Shown here: one piece after another, positions 8,674 through 18,900 of the stretch
Layout of the letters: every line of letters starts with the position of its first letter
Position numbering within the stretch: the stretch's first letter is position 1
Assembly (NCBI GenBank): GCA_030729385.1
Contig: JANQXM010000047.1
Location: 1 to 64,000, forward strand
Direction of reading: 5' to 3'
Source: Opitutales bacterium
GTDB taxonomy: Bacteria > Verrucomicrobiota > Verrucomicrobiia > Opitutales > Coraliomargaritaceae
Length of the DNA: 64,000 nt
Made by a program: the position numbers and the translations under genes
Notes under the pieces: generated by a model
What the model saw: only the letters and a program-made list of their open reading frames with translations
What the model was told of the DNA's origin: nothing
Database searches by the model: none

Positions 8674-11600
8674 CTAAGATAAAATCACTTGCAGACGCTG
8701 GCCACTGTTGATCATAAGGTCCGTGTTGAACTTCAATGTATAAGCGTTTGCATCAGAGATGAAAACTGCGCTGACAGGCTTTCCATCCAATTCGACCTTC
8801 GCACCGGAAGCAGAGACACCGCTCACTTTATCAAGCGAGAATTCCTTAAGCTGCAGTCGTCCGTAGCCCAGCTGGATACCAGCAACATGTTGACCTGAAG
8901 CAACCTTCTGAGTGAAACGGCCCCAACCTTCAGCTGCAGTAAACGCAGCACGGAAATCGTCAGGCGTGATACGCGGTCCAAAAGCCAACTTGCCCTCAGG
9001 TCCATCATAGCGATATCCGCATGCCGCGATGTAAGCGCCGTAGCTGGCCATGGCACGTGAGTAGTGATCAGAGCATTCGATCTCGTTATAAGGATTTCGT
9101 TTATCTGGGGTGTAACGATCGTAGATCGCTTTACCGATAGCTAAGCCTTCTTCCAGCATACCTTCCCATATCATGTGCGCGGCAACTTGCCATTCGAATC
9201 CTGTCATGCACTCGTTGAGATATCCTGCGTAGCTTGGCTTACCGCTCTTCGGTTCAATCTTTCCATTCGGGAAGCTGCACATCACTAGACCAGCGTCGCC
9301 TGCGGCGGCATACCAGCGGCCATTCGTCATGGCTTTGCGGAACGCACCCACATCCGGCGTGAAATTATATTTCCAAAGCGCTTGTAGCGACTTCTTGATT
9401 TTATCTTTCGGCAAGATTGGATCGATGCCGACATTTGGCAGCCAGGAATCACCAAGTATTTGATCAATGTGACAGCCATTTGTGGAGCCGTGCATTTGCG
9501 TTTCGTCATCAGGAGCCTTATGAATAAAGTAACCGAATTCTTCGTTCCACAATAGGTCGACCATAGCAGGCGCACCCTTTTTGACGATGCCTTCATAGCG
9601 CTCAGCCACAGCAGGCTGTTTCATCTGACGAGCCATCACCGCAGAGGCTTTGAGAGATGCATGATAAAGATTAATCAACCAATGCACCTGACCATACCAC
9701 GGTTCATCCAGTGTGTTATGCTGCGCACCGGCTAACATGCCGTCTTCATCCCGATCCCACTTTTGGATCACATGATCCATGGAGAGCTTCACTCGATCCC
9801 AAATGCTTTCGAGAAAGCTGTAGTCAGTCGTCATCTGACTCTCACGCAGCACACGTAGAATCGTCCCGCAGTTGCCATCGATCGCATCACCAAAACGGTC
9901 CGCGAAGTGACGGTGGCGGATACTTCCATTCTGGGGATCGAAACCGCGGTCATATTCGACTTTGTCGCGACACTCGCGCTCAATCTCTGGGAAAATACGC
10001 GCCAGCCCTTGAGCATAGTGCCAGACGTGCGTGCAATTACCGGGACAGCATTTTACGCCTTCGTCGAAATCATAAAAGTTATCTCCCTCTCCTACAGCCA
10101 AGCGCTGGCCCATTTGAGTTTGCACACAATCCAGAGTGAGGAATGTGCGTTCTAGAAACCAGTGCGGTAGCGTGGAGTCATACCAAGTATCGACCCATGT
10201 TTGTGTCGCGCGATGCAGCTCAGTCTCTTTCTGGGCTACTGTTGCTGCGGCAGACGCAGCGGTAGGCCAAAGCGTGGCGTAATGATTCTTGGCCAGACTA
10301 CCGGGTATACGACCGAAACGCTTGCTATAGACAACATTGGGGAAACGCCACGACAAGGTAAAGGCGACCGTTTTTGACTCGCCAGGTTTCAAGGCGAGTT
10401 TGCTTCCAAGAGAAGCATAAGCGGGTTCGTTCATCGCACGCGAATGAGACGCCCCACTTTCCGGCACATCACCCGATTGAAAAATATCCGCATGCCCTGG
10501 AACGCTTCGAGCAAGATCAACCATGGTTGGACTTTCGTCACCCAATAGTCCGAGTGCAATCGCTCCGTAATCGGCGGCAAGCTTTAGCTTTGAAGATTCA
10601 TTCGAACCACCTGGATGACTTGAAAACTCAATTTGATCGACCTCGATGTGTCCCCAACCACCGCTAGCTTGATCGTTGATTTCGATGTGCGCCTTTTTGC
10701 CAGTAAAAGATTCCACGTCCCAGGTCGCCCATTCCATATTATCAGAGTCCTTCCCGGTCGTCGATCGCACCAGTTTGCCATCAATCCACAGGCTGACGGT
10801 GAGCGCTTCCTTATCGTTTCCACCACCCATTAAGAAATTGATGTATGGCTTGTTAATGTTAAAGGTCGGTGAAGTTAATTTACCAGTCGGCTTGTCACTT
10901 CTAGCGTAAGAATTGGCGACACTCTTTCCGCGGACACCCGTCAACTTCTGGCCACCGCTTTTACCAGAAGGGCGTTTGCCGAAAGCAGCGCCCTCGACTT
11001 TCCATCCCTTATAATTATTGCCTTCAAAATCAGCAAAAACTTCGACATCGGCATCCGAGCGACCATCCCCAAAACTGGTAGAGCACTCAACTGACGAAAT
11101 GCCCTCAAGTTGTCGATACGCGGCAAGCTTGTTGTCAGTAGCACCCTTCCTAGATTTTGCATTCGAGATATTCTCGATCCATCCCGCCACATCAACTTCT
11201 TGATCGGTCGAGCTTGAATTCGAAACCTTGTATCGCATGACGATCACAGGGTAGCTGGAATCATCACGATTGAGGGGAATAAATGGCGTGTAGGCTTGGA
11301 GCTGAACATCTACCGGACAGGTCGAATCGGAATAGTCGACCGTCGCCATTGGGTATTGATTCGTAAAAGTGACATTAGAGAAACCTTTTGAATCAAGCGT
11401 GTAGGTTTTTCCACTCACCTGCAGCGCGAAGCCTTGGCTCATAGGAGAATGCGCAACATCAGGCTTAAGATAGCGTGGTCCTTTACCTGTATTCTTCGCA
11501 TCAAAAGCTCCATCCAAATTCCAATGCCAGAGCTGCCCATCACCACCGAGATAAACCTGCCCGGTGCAGATACCATTAATCGGCATACCGATGTATTTCA

Positions 11601-11841
11601 GATCGGCACCCGTAGCCGTGAGCGCCTGCCCACGCGCATAGAGACTTTTAATCCAATCCGCGCTCAGCTTCTTATCGGCGGGTATGATCTTATCAAAGTC
11701 CGCGGCGGAGAATGGGCCCGCCATGACATTGATGCGACTCGCCATGAGCATCGCGGCAGTGAGACCACCTGCTCGAAGGAAATCGCGTCGACCTAATTTC
11801 AAATGACCGTAGTCGTGAGTTGAAGTGCTGTTTGTTCTCAT
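8674..11841 (-). CDS. GH116/DUF608 beta-glycosidase-like protein, Tat-exported, with inserted beta-sandwich domain
   Basis: Tat motif GRRDFLRAGG; GMPINGICTGQVYLGGDG; DEGVKCCPGNCTHVWHYAQ; QHNTLDEPWYGQVHWL; internal insertion FADFEGNNYKGWKVEG...GGWGHIEVDQIEF. Confidence 0.88.
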   Translation of the reverse strand: MRTNSTSTHDYGHLKLGRRDFLRAGGLTAAMLMASRINVMAGPFSAADFDKIIPADKKLSADWIKSLYARGQALTATGADLKYIGMPINGICTGQVYLGGDGQLWHWNLDGAFDAKNTGKGPRYLKPDVAHSPMSQGFALQVSGKTYTLDSKGFSNVTFTNQYPMATVDYSDSTCPVDVQLQAYTPFIPLNRDDSSYPVIVMRYKVSNSSSTDQEVDVAGWIENISNAKSRKGATDNKLAAYRQLEGISSVECSTSFGDGRSDADVEVFADFEGNNYKGWKVEGAAFGKRPSGKSGGQKLTGVRGKSVANSYARSDKPTGKLTSPTFNINKPYINFLMGGGNDKEALTVSLWIDGKLVRSTTGKDSDNMEWATWDVESFTGKKAHIEINDQASGGWGHIEVDQIEFSSHPGGSNESSKLKLAADYGAIALGLLGDESPTMVDLARSVPGHADIFQSGDVPESGASHSRAMNEPAYASLGSKLALKPGESKTVAFTLSWRFPNVVYSKRFGRIPGSLAKNHYATLWPTAASAAATVAQKETELHRATQTWVDTWYDSTLPHWFLERTFLTLDCVQTQMGQRLAVGEGDNFYDFDEGVKCCPGNCTHVWHYAQGLARIFPEIERECRDKVEYDRGFDPQNGSIRHRHFADRFGDAIDGNCGTILRVLRESQMTTDYSFLESIWDRVKLSMDHVIQKWDRDEDGMLAGAQHNTLDEPWYGQVHWLINLYHASLKASAVMARQMKQPAVAERYEGIVKKGAPAMVDLLWNEEFGYFIHKAPDDETQMHGSTNGCHIDQILGDSWLPNVGIDPILPKDKIKKSLQALWKYNFTPDVGAFRKAMTNGRWYAAAGDAGLVMCSFPNGKIEPKSGKPSYAGYLNECMTGFEWQVAAHMIWEGMLEEGLAIGKAIYDRYTPDKRNPYNEIECSDHYSRAMASYGAYIAACGYRYDGPEGKLAFGPRITPDDFRAAFTAAEGWGRFTQKVASGQHVAGIQLGYGRLQLKEFSLDKVSGVSASGAKVELDGKPVSAVFISDANAYTLKFNTDLMINSGQRLQVILS

Positions 11842-11874
11842 TTGTTTTTGCTAGGACATGAAATTAGTGGTTAG

Positions 11875-13254
11875 TTAAAGCTCTCGCTTCGTTAGAGTTT
11901 TCGCATCGGCCTGATAGCCTGCAGGGCGACTGTTCTTTGCTAGATTGGTCTCAAATGCGGCGACGTAAGCTTGTAGTTGCTCTGCGATTTCAGGATGTGA
12001 TTTTAGAACGTTGACCTTCTCCCCAATATCTTCGTCCAAATTATACAAGGCAGCCTTTTTACCTAAGTGTAACTTCCATTCCCCGGAACGAACTGCTGTA
12101 AGTGTGTTGGCGTTGAAGTAGAAAAAGGCCTCATGCGGTGTCACGCCCCCCTGAGCGAGAACTGGCAGAATATCTTTACCGTCAATTACGCGGTCGGACG
12201 GAAGCTCCGCTCCGGCAAGCTTAGCGAAAGTCGGCAAGAGATCCATTGCCGTCATTAAGGTGCTGTTTGACTGCCCAGCGGGAATGCCGGCAGGCCAGCG
12301 AATCACAGTCGGCACGCGCTGCCCACCTTCAAAGACGGAACCCTTGCCGCCACTAAGCGGTTTAGCTTTTCCGAGTTTGGGCCCATTGTCCGAGGAAAAA
12401 ATCACAATTGTATTTTCATCTACACCGTTCGCTTTTAAGGCATCCAGAATCTGCCCGACCGACCAATCGATTTCACCAATGACCTGGTTGTATAGCTTAT
12501 CTCGTGTTTTGTAATCAACGCCCTCCTCATTTTTCAATTTCGCTTGGATCGCGTCTGAGACGTCGACCATGAAAGGCGGTGACATGTGAATTGGTCGGTG
12601 CGGAACTGGGTGAGGCACATAGAGGAAAAACGGTTCGTCTTTATGGCGCTCGATAAAGTCTACCGCACGTTCAGTAATGCGCTTCGTCAAATAATCGGCA
12701 TCCGGCTCCTCTTCGATCACCGTCTCCATTTCCATTAGTGGTAGCGGTGGGAATTTATACTTTTTATCATTACCATGGTAAGGATGGATGTCATGACTAT
12801 ATGGCAAGCCGAAGAACTCATCGAATCCCTGACGTGTGGGAAGGAACTCCAGTTGATCGCCCAAGTGCCATTTACCAAACATACCGGTAGCATAACCCGC
12901 TGACTTCAACACTTCAGCAATCGTTATTTCATCCGAATTCAAACCATTCTTATCGCCAGCTAAGAAGACCCCTCCAGCTAAGCCGACACGTTTCGGATAA
13001 CTACCTGTCATCAATGCCGCACGTGATGGCGTGCACACATTACCCGCGACATAAAAGCTAGTTAGTTTCGCGCCCTCCTTCGCCATCTGGTCGATCCGAG
13101 GTGTCTTCACATGATCACCTCCAAAACAACCAAGATCTGCATACCCCTGATCATCAGTGAAGATGATCACAAAGTTTGGTTTAGTCGCAGCGTTGCACAC
13201 AGACGTCAACAAGAGTGTCAGCAACAGGGCTTTGATTCTACAAACGATTTTCAT
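11875..13254 (-). CDS. Arylsulfatase-type sulfatase (S1 family, Cys-type)
   Basis: FTDDQGYADLGCFGG, formylglycine motif CTPSRAALMTGSYPKR, GKWHLGD; signal peptide. Confidence 0.95.
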   Translation of the reverse strand: MKIVCRIKALLLTLLLTSVCNAATKPNFVIIFTDDQGYADLGCFGGDHVKTPRIDQMAKEGAKLTSFYVAGNVCTPSRAALMTGSYPKRVGLAGGVFLAGDKNGLNSDEITIAEVLKSAGYATGMFGKWHLGDQLEFLPTRQGFDEFFGLPYSHDIHPYHGNDKKYKFPPLPLMEMETVIEEEPDADYLTKRITERAVDFIERHKDEPFFLYVPHPVPHRPIHMSPPFMVDVSDAIQAKLKNEEGVDYKTRDKLYNQVIGEIDWSVGQILDALKANGVDENTIVIFSSDNGPKLGKAKPLSGGKGSVFEGGQRVPTVIRWPAGIPAGQSNSTLMTAMDLLPTFAKLAGAELPSDRVIDGKDILPVLAQGGVTPHEAFFYFNANTLTAVRSGEWKLHLGKKAALYNLDEDIGEKVNVLKSHPEIAEQLQAYVAAFETNLAKNSRPAGYQADAKTLTKREL

Positions 13255-13317
13255 ATATTAAGAATTACAGGCTGAAGAATGATTTCGAAGATGCAAGGTG
13301 CTACGCAACCACGCCTG

Positions 13318-15948
13318 CTAAGTGAGCAGTATTTTTAAACGTTGCCCCCTGTTGATGGTGATACCGGAGTCAAAGGTGATTACATAACGATCAGCTTCGA
13401 CATTCAAAGATGCATTCACCGCTTTGTCTGCGAGTTCAACCCCGACCTTCGTCGCAGAAACCCCACTGACTTCATCGAGTGAAAGTTCTTTGAGTTGTAA
13501 ACGACCGTAGAGAATTTCGATGGCGGACATATGTTCCCCATTTTTAACCTTCTGACCAAAGCGCCCCCATCCTTCTGCTGCAGTAAAGGCAGCGTGAAAG
13601 TCCTCGGGGTTCAATTTAGGACCGAAGCCGAGCTTGGCTTCCGGGCCGTCATAACGATAGCCACAGGCAGCGAGATAGGTGCCATAGCTGGCCATCGCGC
13701 GTGAGTAGTGGTCAGAACATTCTATCTCGTTGTAAGGGTTACGCTTATCGGCAGCATAACGATCGTGGATCGCTTTACCGATCGCCATCGGCTCTTCGAC
13801 CATGCCTTCACGAAGCATGTGCGCGGCGACTTGCCACTCGAAGCCGGTCATACACTCGTTGAGATAGCCTGCGTAATTCTTATTGCCGCTCTTCGGTTCC
13901 ACCTTACCGAATGGGAAACTTGTCATCACTAATCCTGCATCCCCTGGGCCTGCATACCAGCGACCGTTGGTCATGACCTTACGGAAAGCCGCGACATCGG
14001 GAGTGAAGTTATACTTCCAAAGTGCCTGCAGCGCCTTGCGAGTTTTATCCCTCGGCAAGATCGGATCGAGACCGACTTCGTAGAGCCAACTATCTCCGAG
14101 CACTTGGTCAATATGACAGCCGTTGGTAGAACCGTGCATTTGAGTCTCATCGGCAGGCGGGATGTGAATGTAGTAACCGAAGTCTTCGTTCCAAAGTTCT
14201 TTCACCATCTTGGGTGCTCCCTTAGCGATGATCTTCTCGTATCGTTCGGCGACTGCGGACTGCTTCATCTGACGCGCCATCACTGCCGATGCTTTAAGAG
14301 CCGCGTGATAGACGTTGATCAACCAGTGGACTTTACCATGCCATGGCTCGTCGAGTGTGTTGTGCTGTGCACCAGATAGAATGCCATCTTCGTCCACATC
14401 CCATTCCTTGATGACATAGTCCATTGAAAGCTTCACGCGATCCCAGATACTAGCCAGGAAGCTGTAGTCCGTCGTCATCTGGCTCTCGCGCAGCACACGC
14501 ATGATGGTGCCACAAGTGCCGTCGAGCGCATCGTCGCGACCGTCTTTGCCTTCCTGCATGGTATAACGGAAGTATACCATACCATTCTTATCATCAAAGC
14601 CATGGCCATACTCGATTCGGTCGCGGCATTCGCGTTCGATCTCGGGGAAGATACGCGCCAAGCCTTGAGCGTAGTTCCAGACGTGCGTGCAATTCCCTGG
14701 GCAGCAGCGAACGCCCTCCTCCATATTATAAATATCTTCGTCGGCACCCTGAGGGATGACACGTTGCACAGTCTGCGTTTGCATGCAGTCGATAGGAATA
14801 AAAGCGCGTTCTAAGAACCAATACGGCAAACTCGAGTCATACCAATTATCGACCCACTGCTTGGTCGTGCCGTAGAGCTCAGCTTCGCGACTCGCCACCT
14901 GAGCACTCGCTTCGGCAGCACTCGGCCATTGTGTCGCATAGTGGTAACGCCCGGAAGCTGTCTTGTTTCCAAAACCGGTTCCGTATTTAACGACAGGAAA
15001 ACGCCAGGAAACGGCAAAAGATACCGTCTGGGATTCGCCCGGATTCAGAGTCAATTTACGACCAATTGAAGCAGCACTCGTCTTTCCTTTTGTCGCCTTG
15101 TTTTCTGAGTTAAATACTCCTTCAAAGCCCGGTGTGGTCTTGTTCACGTCAACGAAATCAGGTGTTTCACCACCAAAGATGCCGAGTGCCATGCCATTAC
15201 CATCTTTACCTACACCAGAACACTCAACGGTCGCTATATCTTTTAGATGGCGATAGACGCTTACTTTATCGCCATTACCTGCCCACATATTATCAATCCA
15301 ACCAGCGATGGCGACCTCTTGAGTCTTCGATGAGCTGTTCGTCACAGTGTAACGCATGACAACCACCGGGTAGCTCGACTCATCTCGGTTCAACGGAATG
15401 AATGGTGTGTAAGCTTCAAGCTGCACATCTACAGGGCAGTTCGCATCAACAAAGTCCACCAGTGCCATCGGATACTGGTTGGTGAAAGTAACATCATCAA
15501 AGCCCTGCGAATTCAATGAATGGGTTTGACCATTTACTTGTAACGCGAAGCCCTGTCCAGCCGGAGCTTTTGCCTCATCCGGTTTCATATAGCGAAGACC
15601 TTTCGGGTTGTTCAATTTGTCTTTCTTCGCAGTCAAATTCCAATACCAAAGCTCCCCATCGCCACTTAGGTAGACTTGTCCGGTGCCGACGCCATTAATA
15701 GGCATGCCAATAAAATCCTTTGCGCCAGCCTTCGCAGTAAGCGGCTTACCACGAGCATAGAGGCTTTTAATCCAATCCGCACTCAGCTTCTTGTCGGCTG
15801 GTATGATCTTGTCAAAATCCGCAGCGCTGAATGGACCTGCCATCACATTTATTCGGCTAGCCATCAGCATCGCTGCAGTCAGACCAGAGGCTTTGAGGAA
15901 GTCACGGCGTCCCGTCAGGACATTACTTTTAGATTCAGAATTATTCAT
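13318..15948 (-). CDS. GH116/DUF608 beta-glycosidase-like protein, Tat-exported, paralog without insertion
   Basis: Colinear with 8674..11841; EEGVRCCPGNCTHVWNYAQ, QHNTLDEPWHGKVHWL. Start at ATG 15948 (MNNSESKSNVLTGRRDFLK) avoids overlap with the upstream gene. Confidence 0.9.
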   Translation of the reverse strand: MNNSESKSNVLTGRRDFLKASGLTAAMLMASRINVMAGPFSAADFDKIIPADKKLSADWIKSLYARGKPLTAKAGAKDFIGMPINGVGTGQVYLSGDGELWYWNLTAKKDKLNNPKGLRYMKPDEAKAPAGQGFALQVNGQTHSLNSQGFDDVTFTNQYPMALVDFVDANCPVDVQLEAYTPFIPLNRDESSYPVVVMRYTVTNSSSKTQEVAIAGWIDNMWAGNGDKVSVYRHLKDIATVECSGVGKDGNGMALGIFGGETPDFVDVNKTTPGFEGVFNSENKATKGKTSAASIGRKLTLNPGESQTVSFAVSWRFPVVKYGTGFGNKTASGRYHYATQWPSAAEASAQVASREAELYGTTKQWVDNWYDSSLPYWFLERAFIPIDCMQTQTVQRVIPQGADEDIYNMEEGVRCCPGNCTHVWNYAQGLARIFPEIERECRDRIEYGHGFDDKNGMVYFRYTMQEGKDGRDDALDGTCGTIMRVLRESQMTTDYSFLASIWDRVKLSMDYVIKEWDVDEDGILSGAQHNTLDEPWHGKVHWLINVYHAALKASAVMARQMKQSAVAERYEKIIAKGAPKMVKELWNEDFGYYIHIPPADETQMHGSTNGCHIDQVLGDSWLYEVGLDPILPRDKTRKALQALWKYNFTPDVAAFRKVMTNGRWYAGPGDAGLVMTSFPFGKVEPKSGNKNYAGYLNECMTGFEWQVAAHMLREGMVEEPMAIGKAIHDRYAADKRNPYNEIECSDHYSRAMASYGTYLAACGYRYDGPEAKLGFGPKLNPEDFHAAFTAAEGWGRFGQKVKNGEHMSAIEILYGRLQLKELSLDEVSGVSATKVGVELADKAVNASLNVEADRYVITFDSGITINRGQRLKILLT

Positions 15949-15952
15949 AAGA

Positions 15953-18900
15953 CTAAGCTGTTTGAACTTGGATATCAAGTTGCTGATCAGCCTTAAGCAT
16001 AACAGGACTTTGGAATGTGAGACGCAAATCGCTACCGTTGGTATCGAGCTTTGCCGCGACAGTCCGACCTCCCAGCTTCACTTGCGCGGACTTGGCTTCT
16101 TTGCCTTCAGCAGCTTGAAGAATCACTTGATTCAAGCTGACTTTACCTTCAGCGATATTGAGCGATGCCGTGAGTTGGCTTGCGCTGCGTTTTTGCGAGT
16201 AGAGGCCATAACCTTCAGCTGCCGTATAGAAACTTGAGTGCTCTTCCGGAGTGAGGATCGGACGGAACGCGATAACACCTTTCGGGCCATCGTAATGGAA
16301 GCCCTGAAGTGCAAGTAGTGCGGACCAGACGCTGAGCGAACGGCCATAGAATTTACCGCACTCGTCGTCGCCGAAAGGATTACCGGAATAGCCCCATGGA
16401 CCGTTTCTCACTTTGGAGACACCCTCGGTGCGAAGGCGTCCGTTATAGCGATCGTAAATGATCTTCATCACCATGAGACCTTCTTTCAGCAGACCATTTT
16501 GAATCAAGGCCACTGCAGCACTGTATTCGAAACCAGTCATCACCTCATCGCCGTATTTCATCCCGGGGATCGGTTGCGGATCTCTGGGCCATGTGATCAT
16601 CTTCATGCCACCGTCGGCGACTTCGCAATACTGGCGCGGCTTGAGTGAGTGACCTTGGAAGTCGGTCAGGAAGTTGTATTTCAATAATGACTCCATCGCC
16701 TTGCGGGAGCGCTCCTTCGGATAACAACGGTCGATATCAAGCTGGTCGGCCCACCACTCCCCGAGGATCTGATCGATATGGCAACCATCGAGATAGTCCT
16801 GGCTACGCTTCTTACCCTGTTTTTGAATGTAGTATTCACCATTCCAGAGGCGTTCGTTTTGAAGCTTCTTACCGGACTCACGGATTTTGCGCCATTCAAC
16901 AGCCTTGGCTAAATCGCCCACAATGTCGGCCATACGTGCAGCTGCTTCGAGCGCAGCCAAATACATGCTACCGATCCATGAAGAGCAGCCCATAAAGTCA
17001 CCATCCAAAGTATTGTGCTGAGTCGTTTCCATGAAGCCGTCACGGCTCGGATTCCAGTAGCCGATACTCCAGTCCATGCCTTTTTTCACCAGCGACCATT
17101 GAGACTTCAGCCAGTTTTCATCTGCAGAACAAAGGTGCTCACGGTAAGTATTTAAAATAGTGCCATAGAAACCATCTGCTGCCCCACTCTTGTTGGTATG
17201 ACGATACGGAGTCAGCCCTTTTGGTGTTTGACGCTCGTAGTCCTGCTCACGCATGAGTCGCCCCATTTCTGGAAGTAGCCGCGCATGCGATTGGGCATAA
17301 TGATAAACGTGGGTGCAATTACCACCACAGCATCCCGCGGTTTCATTACAACCTTCCCACATGCCGAGGTAACCATTCGAAGACCACCAGAAAGTTTGGC
17401 TGCGCAAGACCGCAAGCTGTGAGCTCATCCGATCGAGCAACCAAACCGGCATTGTGGATGCATAGAGTGTCTTATGGAAGCGACGCGTGCGCGCCGTAAG
17501 ATCTTCGAGATTGTCTTTCAGATAGCCCGCAAGATCCATCGCATTCGGCCACCAGTTGGTGTAGTTCTGTCCTTCTCCGCTCCAGCCGACACTGTTCGAG
17601 CGCCCTTCGCCTTCCAAGGCGATCGATTTACCTGATCCGTGTTTACCCGCGGTAAAATACCAAGCCAGCACAAAGGTGACGGACTTGGACTCACCAGGAG
17701 CCAGTCCCAAGGGCGCTAAGAGCGCTCCGTTCACAGACTTCCCAGCTGGCGAAGCACCCGTCTTGTTGGGCCCTTGCAATTTGCGAGCAATATCAACTGC
17801 GCGATGTAACACATTGGTCGTGCCCCAGTCTGTCGCAGCGGTCGCGCCTACGGCATCAGTCATCAAGACCATGTCAGCGTTGTTAATGCCGTCACGAGTC
17901 ATATGAATGAGCGTCGTGTCACCACTCTTTAAAAGTTCATTCTGATTCTTACCAAAATTGTTACCGCCTTTGCCTTCGTTAAATCCGAGCGCATTTTTCT
18001 GCGCGGACAGAACATCGACCATCACCTTAGAGCTAGAAGTATTCTTCGCAGTAACGGTGTAAATCGCGCAAGGGATCGCACAGGCTTTCAAGTCCATTGG
18101 GATGAAAGGATTGAAGACTTCCATCTCTACCTCGATCGGTAATGTGGACTCCTCAAAGCGATACTTTGCAAAAGGATACTCACCCTCAAATTTTAGTGAC
18201 GACATCGCAGCGAACGGACCAACCGACTCGGTCTGTAAAGCACGCACGATAGACTCACCGCCTTCAGCTTGTGCGCGGATTGCGAGGAAACTATCGTCCA
18301 CGCGACGTTCTTCGTAGTCACAGCCAATCTGCCAAATAGCAGGCTCGGCTTTACCGTTGAACTGAATCGCACCCGCACCGATGCCACCGACCATAAAGTT
18401 AATCGCCTCTAGGCGCTCACCTTCATAGACAGTCGTTTTACCGTGTCCGATCAGGTCGGGGTCATTCAGCATCGCTTGAGCCTTTGCCTCACGAGTCGCA
18501 TCACGTTTTGCTAAAACAGCCGCCACTAAGGCACCCTCTTGTTTCAGTTTTTTCTGCCAGTCAGAACCAGCAGCTTTAATGTGCCCTTGAATCTCAGCCT
18601 GTGTGAGTCCACGTGCATAGCAGGCGACTTCGTCGAGCGAAATATTAGTCGAACTCCAACCGTTTGGAACAGGCGTGCTGCCCAGCGTCATGGTGGTTTT
18701 CTTGGGCCCCTTGCGTGTATACTCATACGCACCACCGACCAAACTACATTCATAGCCATCGATGTAGGCGCGCACATCGAGGTCGAAACTTGTAAGTGCG
18801 AAATGATACCAACGCCCTACTTCAATTGGCTGATCCGTCGGCAGGTTGATCTCAGTAACCACCATGCCGTTGTTATTCTGATAAAGCAGCGTGGATAAAT

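Noticed and set aside
15949-15978. Possible gene overlap between two GH116 genes
   Set aside because: Explained by an over-long start call; ATG 15948 gives MNNSESKSNVLTGRRDFLK with no overlap.
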